DNA of 64,000 bases from an uncultured Paracoccaceae bacterium (GTDB lineage: Bacteria; Pseudomonadota; Alphaproteobacteria; Rhodobacterales; Rhodobacteraceae), in assembly GCA_947489325.1 (NCBI GenBank), contig CANLDA010000020.1, forward strand, positions 1-64,000. Reading direction: 5' to 3'. Below are positions 16,644-25,859 of this stretch, in pieces (positions within the stretch are counted from its first letter, which is position 1; each line of letters opens with the position of its first letter). The notes beneath the pieces are model-generated. The model did no database searches. It worked only from the letters and a program-made list of their open reading frames with translations, and was not told where the DNA came from. The position numbers and the translations under genes were made by a program.

Positions 16644-18770
16644 TCAGCTACGTGCTTCGCGGATCAGACGCAGAATGTCTTGTGCCGCTTCCGGGATATT
16701 CGTTCCCGGTCCAAAAATCGCCTTCACACCTGCATTTTTCAGGAACTCGTAATCTTGTTGTGGGATCACACCGCCGCAAATCACAAGGATATCGCCCGCA
16801 TCATTGTTGCGCAGCGCATTGATCAACTGTGGGGCCAGCGTCTTATGGCCAGCCGCTTGCGAGCTGATGCCAATCACATGCACATCATTGTCGATGGCAT
16901 CCTGTGCAGCCTCGTCTGGGGTTTGGAACAAAGGCCCCACATCCACATCAAACCCAATATCAGCGAACGCGGTCGCAATCACTTTGGCGCCGCGGTCGTG
17001 CCCATCCTGCCCCATTTTCACAACCAGCATACGCGGGCGGCGCCCCTCATCCTCGGCGAATTTTTCAACCGATGCCTGAATCTTGGCAAAACCTTCATCG
17101 CCTTCATAGGCTGCGCCATACACACCTGCGAGGGTTTTGACCTCGGCCCGGTGACGTCCGAATTCTTTTTCCATCGCCATGCTGATTTCCCCAACTGATG
17201 CGCGCTGACGAGCAGCCTCGACCGCCGCTTCCAAAAGATTGCTGCCTTCCGTAGTTCGACGTGTCAATTCATCCAGTGCTGCCTGACAGGCATCACTGTC
17301 GCGTTCCGCCCGAATGCGTTCCAGACGCGCTATTTGCGCGTCGCGCACGGCCATGTTGTCCACATCCAGAATGTCGATCGCATCTTCACGCTCTTTGCGG
17401 TACTTGTTCACGCCAACAACCACCTCGTCGCCGCGATCCACCATCGCCTGACGTTTGGCCGCACTTTCCTCAATCCGCAGTTTGGGCATACCGCTGGCTA
17501 CGGCCTTGGTCATGCCGCCCATTTCCTCGACCTCTTCGATCAAGGCCCAGGCTTTTTCTGCCAATTCCGCAGTCAGGCTCTCGACATAATAGGATCCCGC
17601 CAAAGGATCGACCACATTGGTGATGCCGGTTTCTTCTTGCAGGATAAGCTGCGTGTTGCGGGCAATGCGCGCCGAAAAGTCAGTCGGCAAGGCAATCGCC
17701 TCGTCCAACGCGTTGGTGTGCAAGGATTGCGTGCCACCCAACGCTGCCGACATCGCTTCATAGGCGGTGCGGATCACGTTGTTATAAGGGTCTTGTTCCT
17801 GCAAACTCACGCCCGATGTCTGACAATGAGTGCGCAGCATTTTGGAGCGCTCCGATTTCGCCCCAAACTCCGTCATGATGCGATGCCACAACATCCGTGC
17901 CGCGCGCAGTTTCGCTGCCTCCATGAAGAAATTCATGCCAATCGCAAAGAAAAAGCTGAGACGCCCTGCGAATTTGTCGACATCCATGCCCGCCTCGATC
18001 GCCGCACGCACGTACTCGCGCCCATCTGCCAGCGTATAGGCCAGCTCTTGCACGAGGTTCGCGCCCGCTTCTTGCATGTGATAGCCAGAAATAGAGATAG
18101 AGTTAAATTTCGGCATCTCGTTAGAGGTGTATTCGATGATGTCGCTGACAATTTTCATCGAAGGTTCTGGCGGATAGATATAGGTGTTGCGCACCATGAA
18201 TTCTTTTAGAATGTCATTCTGAATGGTGCCTGCCAAGACTGATTTATCATGGCCTTGCTCTTCGCCTGCAACGATGAAACTGGCCAAGATCGGAATGACC
18301 GCGCCGTTCATCGTCATGGACACCGACACCTTGTCCAGAGGAATTCCATCAAATAGGATTTTCATGTCCTCAACACTGTCAATCGCAACGCCTGCCTTGC
18401 CAACATCGCCCACAACACGCGGATGATCACTGTCATATCCACGGTGCGTGGCCAAATCAAAAGCAACCGACACGCCCTGCTGACCCGCGGCCAGATTGCG
18501 GCGGTAAAAGGCGTTGGATTCTTCGGCCGTGGAAAATCCCGCATATTGGCGGATCGTCCAAGGACGACCGGCATACATTGTTGCCTTAACCCCACGGGTA
18601 AACGGGCCAATGCCCGGCAGGCTGCCCATATGAGGCAAGTCCTTGGTGTCGTCTTCGGTATAAAGCGGCTTGACGTCGATGTCTTCCAGCGTCTGCCAGT
18701 TTAGATCGTCAAGCGGGCGTCCGCGCAACTCTTTCTCTGCGAGCGTCGACCAGTCTTTTTTGTCGGCCAT
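16644..18770 (-). CDS. mcm: Methylmalonyl-CoA mutase, fused large and B12-binding subunits
   Basis: 708 residues. The N-terminal catalytic barrel (about 1-560) contains [19 protein letters not shown] and [13 protein letters not shown]. The C-terminal cobalamin domain has DGHDRG near residue 590, whose histidine ligates cobalt. It isomerises (R)-methylmalonyl-CoA to succinyl-CoA, the last step in propionyl-CoA assimilation begun by PccAB in this same region. The start MADKKDW at 18770 has AGAGGA upstream. The first 62 bp overlap the end of the sulfotransferase-like gene in another frame. No cobalamin riboswitch was recognised upstream. Confidence 0.96.
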   Translation of the reverse strand: MADKKDWSTLAEKELRGRPLDDLNWQTLEDIDVKPLYTEDDTKDLPHMGSLPGIGPFTRGVKATMYAGRPWTIRQYAGFSTAEESNAFYRRNLAAGQQGVSVAFDLATHRGYDSDHPRVVGDVGKAGVAIDSVEDMKILFDGIPLDKVSVSMTMNGAVIPILASFIVAGEEQGHDKSVLAGTIQNDILKEFMVRNTYIYPPEPSMKIVSDIIEYTSNEMPKFNSISISGYHMQEAGANLVQELAYTLADGREYVRAAIEAGMDVDKFAGRLSFFFAIGMNFFMEAAKLRAARMLWHRIMTEFGAKSERSKMLRTHCQTSGVSLQEQDPYNNVIRTAYEAMSAALGGTQSLHTNALDEAIALPTDFSARIARNTQLILQEETGITNVVDPLAGSYYVESLTAELAEKAWALIEEVEEMGGMTKAVASGMPKLRIEESAAKRQAMVDRGDEVVVGVNKYRKEREDAIDILDVDNMAVRDAQIARLERIRAERDSDACQAALDELTRRTTEGSNLLEAAVEAARQRASVGEISMAMEKEFGRHRAEVKTLAGVYGAAYEGDEGFAKIQASVEKFAEDEGRRPRMLVVKMGQDGHDRGAKVIATAFADIGFDVDVGPLFQTPDEAAQDAIDNDVHVIGISSQAAGHKTLAPQLINALRNNDAGDILVICGGVIPQQDYEFLKNAGVKAIFGPGTNIPEAAQDILRLIREARS

Positions 18771-19686
18771 GTTCTTGTCCTCTTGTCATGGGGGCCGCTG
18801 CCGGGTTCCATCCCGTCATGTCAGGCCCACCTTCCTCTATCAGCAACGCCAACCCATCTGCCCCGGCACGCAGCCAGAACAGATCGTCAGCGTAAGTTTC
18901 CCTTAGTGCGGCGGTTTGCATCTCGTTGAATGGATGCCAAACACCATTTTCCCCTGTCGGCAACAGCGAGGTGTGCTCTTGCCGGTCTTGCAGAATTGTT
19001 CGCAACTCTGTCAAATCAGGCGCTTTGTTACGCCAGTTTTCCGTGTCTCGACGTGGGGCCGTAATCACCCCATCTGTCATATATTCCAACATGTCGTCCG
19101 GGCGCCCGGCCAGCCGCTCAAACGGCGCAACCAGAATATCCACGCCTGCAGGCAATGCACAGGCCAGATCGGTGATCACATCACGCCAACTGCGCGGTTG
19201 GGTCACCAGACGATCCAGATCAGCCTCTGTTGGGACTTGTGCACCGCGTGCCACCCCATAAGCCAGCCCGCTGGCCCAATAGGTATCGAGTGCACGTATC
19301 GACAACACCACCTTATTCAGCGGCCCATCAAAGGCCTGCGCAAAGCGCGCCACACGCTCGCCAATGCTGGGATAGAGCCGCTCACGGCGCATATTTTCGC
19401 GCACAGATCCGATCATATTCTCATCACTAACGATCAGGTGATGCACGCCCATGCGCTGTTGGCGTTCCAATTGCAGTTGCACCCGTCCAGTGCCGCGCTG
19501 TCTGCGTTTTTCCACACCGACGCATCCGCTTTGCAGGGACAATCCGTCAAACAGCCCTTTACGGGTGCGCAACGGCCCCCAGAAAGCAATGCCAACGGCC
19601 TGAAGGTCCCCCATATGCGAACGCATATAATGCTGAAAAGAAGTAGATGCAGTGCGATGAGCACCAAGATGAAGAACAACGTCCAT
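18709..19686 (-). CDS. Sulfotransferase-like P-loop protein
   Basis: 325 residues from ATG 19686. The N-terminal [11 protein letters not shown] resembles the phosphosulfate (PAPS)-binding P-loop of sulfotransferase-fold proteins; [19 protein letters not shown] resembles the second nucleotide motif. The rest is divergent and the acceptor is unknown. Starts further upstream (to 19755) are possible but add a poor N-terminus. Its last 20 codons run into the mcm coding region in a different frame, an unusually long same-strand overlap. It may affect mcm translation. The fold call is moderate. Confidence 0.65.
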   Translation of the reverse strand: MDVVLHLGAHRTASTSFQHYMRSHMGDLQAVGIAFWGPLRTRKGLFDGLSLQSGCVGVEKRRQRGTGRVQLQLERQQRMGVHHLIVSDENMIGSVRENMRRERLYPSIGERVARFAQAFDGPLNKVVLSIRALDTYWASGLAYGVARGAQVPTEADLDRLVTQPRSWRDVITDLACALPAGVDILVAPFERLAGRPDDMLEYMTDGVITAPRRDTENWRNKAPDLTELRTILQDRQEHTSLLPTGENGVWHPFNEMQTAALRETYADDLFWLRAGADGLALLIEEGGPDMTGWNPAAAPMTRGQEHGRQKRLVDARRERVARTPA

Positions 19687-19863
19687 GAGCGCGTGCGCCT
19701 TTTTCCAGACCTGCGCCCAAGGCGTGGTCGGTTGCCAGAATGCGCACATCATCACGCCACACCTCTGACAAAGCGCTTAATGTTAAAATTATTCCGACCT
19801 GCTGCAACTTCGCCCATCGCAATTGACCGTAATACCCCTATATTACCCTTGACAGGAGATAGG

Positions 19864-20310
19864 ATGAAACACCGCTTAGCGTTTGTAATATCAGCATTTC
19901 TTGCGACTTCACTGATCGCACAAGAAGCTATTGAAACACCGCCGAAAACCCTATTCCAAAACGGGGAAGCGGCAGATTTGAATGAATTTTTGTGGATAAA
20001 ACGGCCTATTGTTGTCTTTGCTGACAGCCCGTCTGATCCGCGCTTCATCCAACAAATGGATTTGTTGAATGCCTTGCCCGAAGAATTGATCACACGCGAT
20101 GTGATCGTTCTGACGGATACCGACCCGGCAGCAAAATCCGCCCTGCGCAAGAAACTGCGCCCACGGGGATTCATGCTGGCACTGATTGGCAAGGATGGCA
20201 CAATATATCTGCGCAAACCTTTTCCGTGGAACGTACGCGAGTTGTCACGCTCCATCGATAAGCTGCCGCTGCGCAAACAGGAAATCCGCGACCGACGCAG
20301 TGCAAATTGA
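19864..20310 (+). CDS. DUF4174-type periplasmic protein
   Basis: 148 residues. ATG 19864 has AGGAGATAGG just upstream. A signal peptide (MKHRLAFVISAFLATSLIA) is followed by a thioredoxin-like domain of the DUF4174 kind: LNEFLWIKRPIVVFADSPSD, then FMLALIGKDGTIYLRKPFPW. There are no redox cysteines, so no thiol chemistry is expected. Function is unknown. It faces pccA, with an inverted repeat covering its stop codon. The much longer open frame upstream of this start is only the antisense of the sulfotransferase-like gene. Confidence 0.8.
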   Translation: MKHRLAFVISAFLATSLIAQEAIETPPKTLFQNGEAADLNEFLWIKRPIVVFADSPSDPRFIQQMDLLNALPEELITRDVIVLTDTDPAAKSALRKKLRPRGFMLALIGKDGTIYLRKPFPWNVRELSRSIDKLPLRKQEIRDRRSAN

Positions 20311-20378
20311 TCCCCGCCACAGGTTTTAAACCAGATCGCACAAGCAGTCTGGTCAAAACATGGGACTATGGCGGGGAT
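20310..20378. repeat. Long nested inverted repeat between convergent genes
   Basis: Outer arms ATCCCCGCCA/TGGCGGGGAT (10 bp, perfect) enclose inner arms GTTTT/AAAAC and ACCAGA/TCTGGT around a 12-nt loop, giving a 69-nt interrupted hairpin. It starts in the stop codon of the DUF4174 gene and ends 13 bp before the pccA stop. Without T-runs, a shared structural 3' end for both mRNAs is more likely than intrinsic termination. Confidence 0.65.
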
Positions 20379-20391
20379 ATGCTTCACAGGA

Positions 20392-22437
20392 TCACTCGAA
20401 CTCAATGATCACATCATCAACAGCAAGGCTCTCGCCTGCCGCCGCGTTGATTTTGGACACTACGCATTTCTTTTCGGCGCGCAGAATGTTTTCCATTTTC
20501 ATGGCTTCCACGGTGCACAGTGCCTGACCTTCTTGAACTTCTTGACCAACTTCAACGTCGATTTTGACGATCAGGCCCGGCATTGGGCACAGCAACAGCT
20601 TTGAGGTGTCAGGCGGCAGCTTTTCTGGCATCAATTTGGCCAACTCCGCCTGACGCGGGGTGCGCACATGCACCTTCATGTCGGCGCCGCGGCTGCGGAT
20701 ACGGAACCCACCCGGAATTTTACCAGCCTTCAAGACCAGCGGTGAGCCCTCCACATCCAGCACAGCCAATTGATCCCCCGGGGTCCAATCACTTGCGACA
20801 CGCATGGTTGTCCCATCTGCAAACCGCAAGGTAGACCCGTCATGATCGGCGTCAATGTGAACCGTGAATTCGCTATCTTGCAGCGTCACGATCCAATCCT
20901 GCCCTACACGGCGCTCGTGGTTGTCCATCCGGCCTGATACGCGGGTGCGGCGAATTTCGGCAACCCGGTGCATCGCTGCTGCGGCACCGGCAATCCGGCG
21001 CAGGTCTGCTTCTGGCAATACAACACCTTCGAACCCGTCAGGGTACTGCTCTTCGATAAAAGCGGTGGTCATGTCGCCTTTGATAAATATCGGGTGATCC
21101 ATCACGGCAGACAGGAACGGCAAGTTATGGCCAATGCCTTCGACCTCAAAACTGTCTAGTGCCACGCGCATGGCCTCGATCGCCTCGTCACGGGTTGGCG
21201 CCCATGTACACAGTTTGGCGATCATCGGGTCGTAATACATACTGATTTCGCCACCTTCAAAGACGCCGGTATCATTCCGCACGGCGGTTGCGCCGCCTGG
21301 TGCATCCCCTTGCCATTTGTCATTTTCCAACAATGGCCCAGCGGCCACTTCTTCTGGCGGGCGATAACGTGACAGGCGACCGATTGATGGCAAGAAGCCG
21401 CGATACGGGTCTTCGGCGTAAAGACGGTTTTCAATCGCCCAGCCGGTCAGCGTGACATCATCCTGCGTAAGCGTCAGCTTTTCTCCAGCCGCAACGCGGA
21501 TCATCTGTTCCACCAGATCGACACCGGTGATCAGCTCGGTCACAGGGTGTTCCACCTGAAGGCGCGTGTTCATCTCAAGGAAATAGAAATTTTTGTCGCC
21601 ATCAACGATGAATTCCACGGTGCCGGCACTCGCGTAATCCACAGCCTGCGCCAATGCGACCGCCTGCTCACCCATCGCTTTGCGGGTGGCTTCGTCCAGG
21701 AACGGGCTTGGGGCCTCTTCGACAACTTTTTGGTTACGGCGCTGGATCGAGCATTCGCGTTCCCCCAGATAGATACCGTTGCCGTGGCTATCGCACAGAA
21801 CCTGAATTTCGATGTGACGTGGTTGGGTGACGAATTTCTCGATGAAAATCCGATCGTCACCAAAAGAATTTGCCGCCTCATTTTTGGATGATTGGAAGCC
21901 CTCACGCGCTTCTTCGTCATTCCAAGCGATCCGCATTCCCTTGCCGCCACCACCGGCAGAGGCCTTGATCATTACGGGATAGCCAACTTGATTCGAGATC
22001 TTGACCGCATCTTCAGAGTCTTCAATCAAACCCATATATCCGGGCACCGTCGAAACGCCCGCTTCTTGAGCGATCTTTTTGGATGTAATTTTGTCGCCCA
22101 TCTTTTCGATGGCGCCAACAGGAGGGCCCACAAACGCCACACCCTCGGCGGCCAAGGCCTCGGCGAATTTAGAGTTTTCCGACAAGAAGCCATACCCCGG
22201 GTGCACGGCCTGAGCACCAGACTGGCGGACCGCGTCCATCACCTTATCAATGACGATATAGGATTGGTTGGCAGGGGGCGGACCGATGTGCACGGCCTCA
22301 TCCGCCATTTTCACATGCAGTGCCTGTTTGTCAGCGTCTGAGTAAATGGCGACCGTTTTGATCCCCATTTTGCGCGCTGTCTTGATCACGCGGCAAGCGA
22401 TTTCACCCCGGTTGGCAATCAGGATCTTATCGAACAT
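20392..22437 (-). CDS. pccA: Propionyl-CoA carboxylase alpha subunit (biotin carboxylase/carrier)
   Basis: 681 residues from ATG 22437. Biotin carboxylase domain from KILIANRGEIACRV, with the ATP-grasp glycine loop SAGGGGKGMRI and the metal site FLEMNTRLQVEHPVTE. A middle PccA-type linker domain follows, then a C-terminal biotinyl domain with EAMKMEN, the biotin lysine near residue 647. With PccB it makes methylmalonyl-CoA from propionyl-CoA and bicarbonate. It is separated from pccB by porin and lipoprotein genes, not directly adjacent. Its promoter was not identified with confidence. Confidence 0.95.
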   Translation of the reverse strand: MFDKILIANRGEIACRVIKTARKMGIKTVAIYSDADKQALHVKMADEAVHIGPPPANQSYIVIDKVMDAVRQSGAQAVHPGYGFLSENSKFAEALAAEGVAFVGPPVGAIEKMGDKITSKKIAQEAGVSTVPGYMGLIEDSEDAVKISNQVGYPVMIKASAGGGGKGMRIAWNDEEAREGFQSSKNEAANSFGDDRIFIEKFVTQPRHIEIQVLCDSHGNGIYLGERECSIQRRNQKVVEEAPSPFLDEATRKAMGEQAVALAQAVDYASAGTVEFIVDGDKNFYFLEMNTRLQVEHPVTELITGVDLVEQMIRVAAGEKLTLTQDDVTLTGWAIENRLYAEDPYRGFLPSIGRLSRYRPPEEVAAGPLLENDKWQGDAPGGATAVRNDTGVFEGGEISMYYDPMIAKLCTWAPTRDEAIEAMRVALDSFEVEGIGHNLPFLSAVMDHPIFIKGDMTTAFIEEQYPDGFEGVVLPEADLRRIAGAAAAMHRVAEIRRTRVSGRMDNHERRVGQDWIVTLQDSEFTVHIDADHDGSTLRFADGTTMRVASDWTPGDQLAVLDVEGSPLVLKAGKIPGGFRIRSRGADMKVHVRTPRQAELAKLMPEKLPPDTSKLLLCPMPGLIVKIDVEVGQEVQEGQALCTVEAMKMENILRAEKKCVVSKINAAAGESLAVDDVIIEFE

Positions 22438-22495
22438 GTCATGTTCCTTCTGGTTCTTGGCATGCGGGCCTTCCCGCAAGCAGTGGCAACAAAAA

Positions 22496-22524
22496 AACCA
22501 TCAGTGCCGGTGGCACCGATGGTT
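22496..22524 (-). terminator. Terminator after the small lipoprotein gene
   Basis: Stem AACCATC-A-GTGCC/GGCAC-C-GATGGTT with a GGT loop and one A/C mismatch. Read leftward it is followed by a run of seven T. It lies between the lipoprotein gene and pccA, so pccA probably needs its own promoter or read-through. Confidence 0.8.
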
Positions 22525-22563
22525 TCAATTGGATATATCGACCCGAAGGCCGAAGATGTCAGA

Positions 22564-22773
22564 TCAGTCGCACCGATCCGGGTATGTCTGGCAATAAGCG
22601 AGGTTGGCTGCGCCACCAACAAGCGCGCCTGTGGTCGTGCTGCCACCTGTGACAATGGCTGCACCCGCGCCCGCGCCCGCGCCCAAGAGCCCCTGTTCAA
22701 GCGCCGTGTCTCCACAAGCCGCAAGCGTGCCGCAGGCACAAATGAGCGCGATGAATTTGAATGAGTGATACAT
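22564..22773 (-). CDS. Small lipoprotein with glycine-zipper-like segment
   Basis: 69 residues. Lipoprotein signal with lipobox LAAC at about residues 17-20 (ALICACGTLAACGD), then a Gly/Ala-rich stretch LLGAGAGAGAAIVTGG of the glycine-zipper kind found in outer-membrane lipoproteins, and a tail with two cysteines (AYCQTYPDRCD). Its own terminator follows. Function unknown; a structural or membrane-inserting role is possible. Confidence 0.75.
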   Translation of the reverse strand: MYHSFKFIALICACGTLAACGDTALEQGLLGAGAGAGAAIVTGGSTTTGALVGGAANLAYCQTYPDRCD

Positions 22774-23483
22774 GATGATAAGCCTCGAACCTCTGATGTT
22801 TTTCTCAAAAAGGTTCTAGCCACATTTCTTGCTTCAGTGCAGTTCTGACCGCGCACAGTGGCATTTTCGGCAAAGGCATGCCGATCACAAGTGTTTGTTT
22901 TTAAATAAAAAAGAGCAGGTGATCCAACTGGGACGTAGTTGGACCACCTGTCAGGGGAAGGGTAACGGAATACACTGTTACAGACGCCTACCCTGGTCAG
23001 GCGAGACGTCATATCACCACTATTAGATGTACCTTCGCCCGCAGCAATCCCCTTGCGTGCCCCGCCTGCCGACTCAGCTAGTTTTTGCGCATTTTCATGC
23101 AACTTGAGCAAGAACACGCCGTTTTGCCCCTTACCGTCCACAGATTCCCAAAGCAGAACTGGCCGCTTTGTGCCTTTTGCAACGCCAGCGCTCAGATATT
23201 CGCTCGCAAAGTGATGACGCCTATTCACGTCCCCGTGCATCTTGCGCAGGGCAATTTGTTCTTCCCTAAGGTCAAGCGTGATCATGCCTTGATTCAAATC
23301 GCAGCCATCACCTCGTAAAATCATAGGCTTGCGAAATGCGAACACATCTGTGTGTTTCCCAAGTAAAAATTTAACAAAATAATTGGCGCTAAAAGTAACG
23401 GATTTACCCAGCCTTGTGAGAAGCCATGCAAGGCGCGCTGTGCGAGTTTCGTTGGGCAACAAGACGAAGCAAGGAACAGACCC
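22774..23483. other. 710-bp stretch without a confident gene
   Basis: It holds the upstream regions of the leftward lipoprotein and the rightward porin. On the leftward strand a frame stays open through the entire interval, with coding-like composition and an ATG at 23284. However, it runs straight through a strong terminator at 22916-22950 and has no convincing ribosome site or recognised domain. A decayed gene or a structured small RNA ending at that terminator would both fit. Confidence 0.5.
22916..22950 (-). terminator. Strong leftward terminator with no assigned gene
   Basis: CAGGTG-A-TCCAACT pairs with AGTTGGA-C-CACCTG (13 pairs and one mismatch, 7-nt loop). Leftward it is followed by CTCTTTTTTATTTA. 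It must end a transcript coming from about 22950-23400, for which no secure gene is visible. Confidence 0.8.
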
Positions 23484-24605
23484 ATGAAATTCTTGAACAC
23501 GACTGCGATGACTTTGGTCATGGCGGTTGCAGCCAACGCCACTTTGGCGGACGCCAGCAAAGACGCAGAACTCGAAGCGCTGAAATCGCGCGTCGAAGCA
23601 CTGGAAAACCGTGACACCACCCAATTGAACTTGGGAGACGGCACGACAGTCGACATTTACGGTTATGTAAAATTCGACGCCTTTTACGATTTTGACTTCA
23701 ATCAGGGTGACACGGCCTTTGTGAATGCCATTGGCGAGCCAGAAAACGCGACCTCTGGCAACTTTGGATCGACTCTGCGTCAAACACGTCTGGGCTTCAG
23801 AAGCACCAGCAGCACGTCCATTGGCGAAATCAAAGGCCAATTGGAGTTTGATCTTTTTGCTTCTGGTGGCACGTCCGAATTGCGCCTGCGCCACGCCAAT
23901 ATCAAAATCAACGATACATGGACGTTTGGTCAGGACTGGACCAATTTCATGCCGCTCAATCATTATCCAACCACGGTTGAATTCAATGGGCCGGTCGGTA
24001 TCACTTTCGCCCGTCAGGCACAGGTTCGCTATACTGGTCGTGTCGGGAATGAATTTGAATACAGTTTCTCCCTCGAAGAGAACGCAGTATCTTCCAACGA
24101 CCCGGTTGTCACCGGGGCGGCGTCCTATACGACTGATCGCTTCTCGGCGCGAATTTCGGGCCTGGTGGGCACGGTGCGTTCTGGTGGCGAGGAAGAGGAT
24201 CAGTACGGTGTGACTCTGTCCGGCTCTGTCAGCCCTTGGGAGGGTGGTTTGTTCCAGGCAACCTATACCACTGGTGAAGGTCTTGGGGCCTATCTGATCG
24301 GCTTCGGTGATCCCATTGTTGGCGGTCAGGCCAACGAGGTTGATGCCTATACCATCGAATTCCGTCAGCAAGTTGGCAATCACTGGAACTTTGGTATCTC
24401 TTATGGTCGCGAAGAATACGATCAGGCGACCTCGACCGGCACTCTTGATTTCACCGATCTTCAAACCGTCCACGTCAACGCCTTCTATAGCCCGACCGAC
24501 GATTTGACCTTTGGTGCAGAGTACATCTTCGCCGAGCGTGAAAGCTCTAGCGGTGACACCATTGATGCGGATCGCGTTCAACTTTCGGCGCAGTTCAACT
24601 TCTAA
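23484..24605 (+). CDS. Outer-membrane porin, DcaP-like
   Basis: 373 residues. A signal peptide ending TLADA is followed by a short coiled segment (ELEALKSRVEALENR), as in DcaP trimeric porins. The rest is a beta-barrel with alternating aromatic strands (VDIYGYVKFDAFYDFDF) and a C-terminal phenylalanine (QLSAQFNF), the outer-membrane insertion signal. It should pass small anionic or nutrient molecules; substrate unknown. It sits among the propionate genes but is transcribed oppositely, with its own terminator. The ATG at 23484 has AAGGAA 11 nt upstream. Confidence 0.88.
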   Translation: MKFLNTTAMTLVMAVAANATLADASKDAELEALKSRVEALENRDTTQLNLGDGTTVDIYGYVKFDAFYDFDFNQGDTAFVNAIGEPENATSGNFGSTLRQTRLGFRSTSSTSIGEIKGQLEFDLFASGGTSELRLRHANIKINDTWTFGQDWTNFMPLNHYPTTVEFNGPVGITFARQAQVRYTGRVGNEFEYSFSLEENAVSSNDPVVTGAASYTTDRFSARISGLVGTVRSGGEEEDQYGVTLSGSVSPWEGGLFQATYTTGEGLGAYLIGFGDPIVGGQANEVDAYTIEFRQQVGNHWNFGISYGREEYDQATSTGTLDFTDLQTVHVNAFYSPTDDLTFGAEYIFAERESSSGDTIDADRVQLSAQFNF

Positions 24606-24617
24606 GCACCTCCCTAT

Positions 24618-24641
24618 GCGCCGCGTCGAGATACGCGGCGC
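24618..24641 (+). terminator. Terminator after the porin gene
   Basis: Perfect 9-bp stem GCGCCGCGT/ACGCGGCGC with a 6-nt loop followed by TTTA, 12 bp after the porin stop codon. Confidence 0.75.
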
Positions 24642-24682
24642 TTTATGCCCGGTCGGCTGTATGTCGATCGGGTTTAACATAT

Positions 24683-25036
24683 TTACCAGCTGCCTTCGAA
24701 CACGTCGGGGAAAGAGATGCGCGCCACGTCTTCGTTGATACGCAAAAGCGCGTCATAGCTTTCTGGATCAAACGGATCTTCGGCGGGAATGACTTCACGC
24801 CCAAACAACCAGTTCAAACGCCCTGCATCGAGATTACCACGCTCAAACGGCTCATTGCCAAAATGTTCCCAAAGCGCCTGCATAAACCCAGCATCGGCGC
24901 GACGATCAGGGGGCCTGCGGTCACGAAACCGTTCACGCGGGGCAAGCGGCGTCACCCCTTTGGGGTTGGGCCTGCGAATGACGAATTGGAAATCGGTGCC
25001 AGCAAGGCGGCCAGGGAAACCACGATGTTTCAGCAT
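24683..25036 (-). CDS. Conserved hypothetical protein of the pcc region
   Basis: 117 residues, charged and soluble, with no signal peptide. ATG 25036 follows GGAGGG by 6 nt. Notable segments are TDFQFVIRRPNPKGVTPLAPRERF and FMQALWEHFGNEPFERGNLD, plus an acidic C-terminus, EDPFDPESYDALLRINEDVA. No family was recognised. It follows the tiny lipoprotein gene on the same strand and probably shares its transcript. A nucleic-acid or protein-binding role is possible from the basic first half, but this is only a guess. Confidence 0.7.
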   Translation of the reverse strand: MLKHRGFPGRLAGTDFQFVIRRPNPKGVTPLAPRERFRDRRPPDRRADAGFMQALWEHFGNEPFERGNLDAGRLNWLFGREVIPAEDPFDPESYDALLRINEDVARISFPDVFEGSW

Positions 25037-25099
25037 GCCACGCCCTCCGCACCAAGAGAGGGGTGGTGCTGGGCAGACCTCTGGGCCTGCCCAAACAGA

Positions 25100-25243
25100 T
25101 TATTTGTATTTGCCGGTGTAAGTCGGCTCAGTCGAGATCGGCTCGGGATCAACGACCACGAATTCTTCAACTGGCTCGTTTGCGCATGCCGCAACAAAGG
25201 CCACAAGGCCAAGCGCGAGCACGGATTTGATGCATTTTGACAT
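25100..25243 (-). CDS. Very small lipoprotein (47 residues)
   Basis: Too short for most gene finders but well supported. ATG 25243 has AGGAG 6 nt upstream. The peptide starts MSKCIKSVLALGLVAFVAAC with a lipobox VAAC (Cys20), and the mature part is an acidic, proline-containing 28-residue tail (NEPVEEFVVVDPEPIS) ending in YTGKYK. It is presumably acylated and envelope-anchored. Function unknown; it resembles entericidin-size lipoproteins only in scale. It lies 63 bp before the next leftward gene. Confidence 0.75.
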   Translation of the reverse strand: MSKCIKSVLALGLVAFVAACANEPVEEFVVVDPEPISTEPTYTGKYK

Positions 25244-25457
25244 CTGTTTCTCCTGTATCTTTTCTTGTTTGCAACAGGGCCTTTTGACCCTGCCTGCCCC
25301 ACATACTGGTACATGGTCGCCTTATGGCAACCGCCCCGAAATATATCGGTTTTAGCTGAAAAAATAAAGAGATAGCGGTGCAAGTTGACGTGATGTGACA
25401 GCAAAGTCGCAATTGACTTATGCGCCCCACCCTCAACCGCAAGATATTGTGTCTGCA

Positions 25458-25859
25458 TCAGAAAGCCTCCCAGATACAGGTTTCATTTTCGACGGTGAAA
25501 CCCTCGAAGTACTGGGTTGCCTCGGGGGTTGCGACCCCAAATTCAACTTCTCTGTCGGCAAATGACACAATAATTTGGGCAACATCTTCGCCAAGCCGAG
25601 TCAGCGCGGGCAACGCAGCATGTTTACAGACATGTTCAAAATCGCCCTCGATGGCCACAAAGTCAGCCTTGTCCGCAAGCGCGGGCATCACAAACCGAAA
25701 CCGCGCAACCCGCGGGAAAGGTGACGTGCCATCAATCCGCATTTCTTGCAGATAAAAATAAAAGCCGGAGGGCACGGCTGGGAACTCCTCCAAATTCCCA
25801 GCCGCTGCCGCGTCTGCAAAGACCCCTCCGGGTGCGGCAATTTTCAACAGATCACCCAT
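25458..25859 (-). CDS. DUF6497-like conserved protein
   Basis: 133 residues from ATG 25859 (an upstream in-frame ATG at 25874 is possible). No signal peptide is obvious. It contains AVPSGFYFYLQEMRIDGTSP, RFRFVMPAL and a VCKHAALPAL segment; the last third is acidic and beta-rich (AQIIVSFADREVEFGVATPEA). This is a conserved roseobacter family of unknown function, tentatively DUF6497. Its start overlaps the end of the preceding gene by 8 nt, so they are coupled. It is the third gene of a leftward run beginning with pccB. Confidence 0.65.
   Translation of the reverse strand: MGDLLKIAAPGGVFADAAAAGNLEEFPAVPSGFYFYLQEMRIDGTSPFPRVARFRFVMPALADKADFVAIEGDFEHVCKHAALPALTRLGEDVAQIIVSFADREVEFGVATPEATQYFEGFTVENETCIWEAF

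Noticed and set aside
16600-18900. Cobalamin riboswitch near mcm
   Set aside because: No B12-box-like sequence was found, and the region upstream of mcm is coding.
18916-20310. 464-codon rightward open frame
   Set aside because: Its first 316 codons are antisense to the sulfotransferase-like gene; only the last 148 codons (from 19864), with a signal peptide and ribosome site, are real.
22419-24680. 753-codon leftward open frame
   Set aside because: It is antisense to the porin, runs through two intrinsic terminators and overlaps the lipoprotein; only the 22774-23483 part is kept as an open question.
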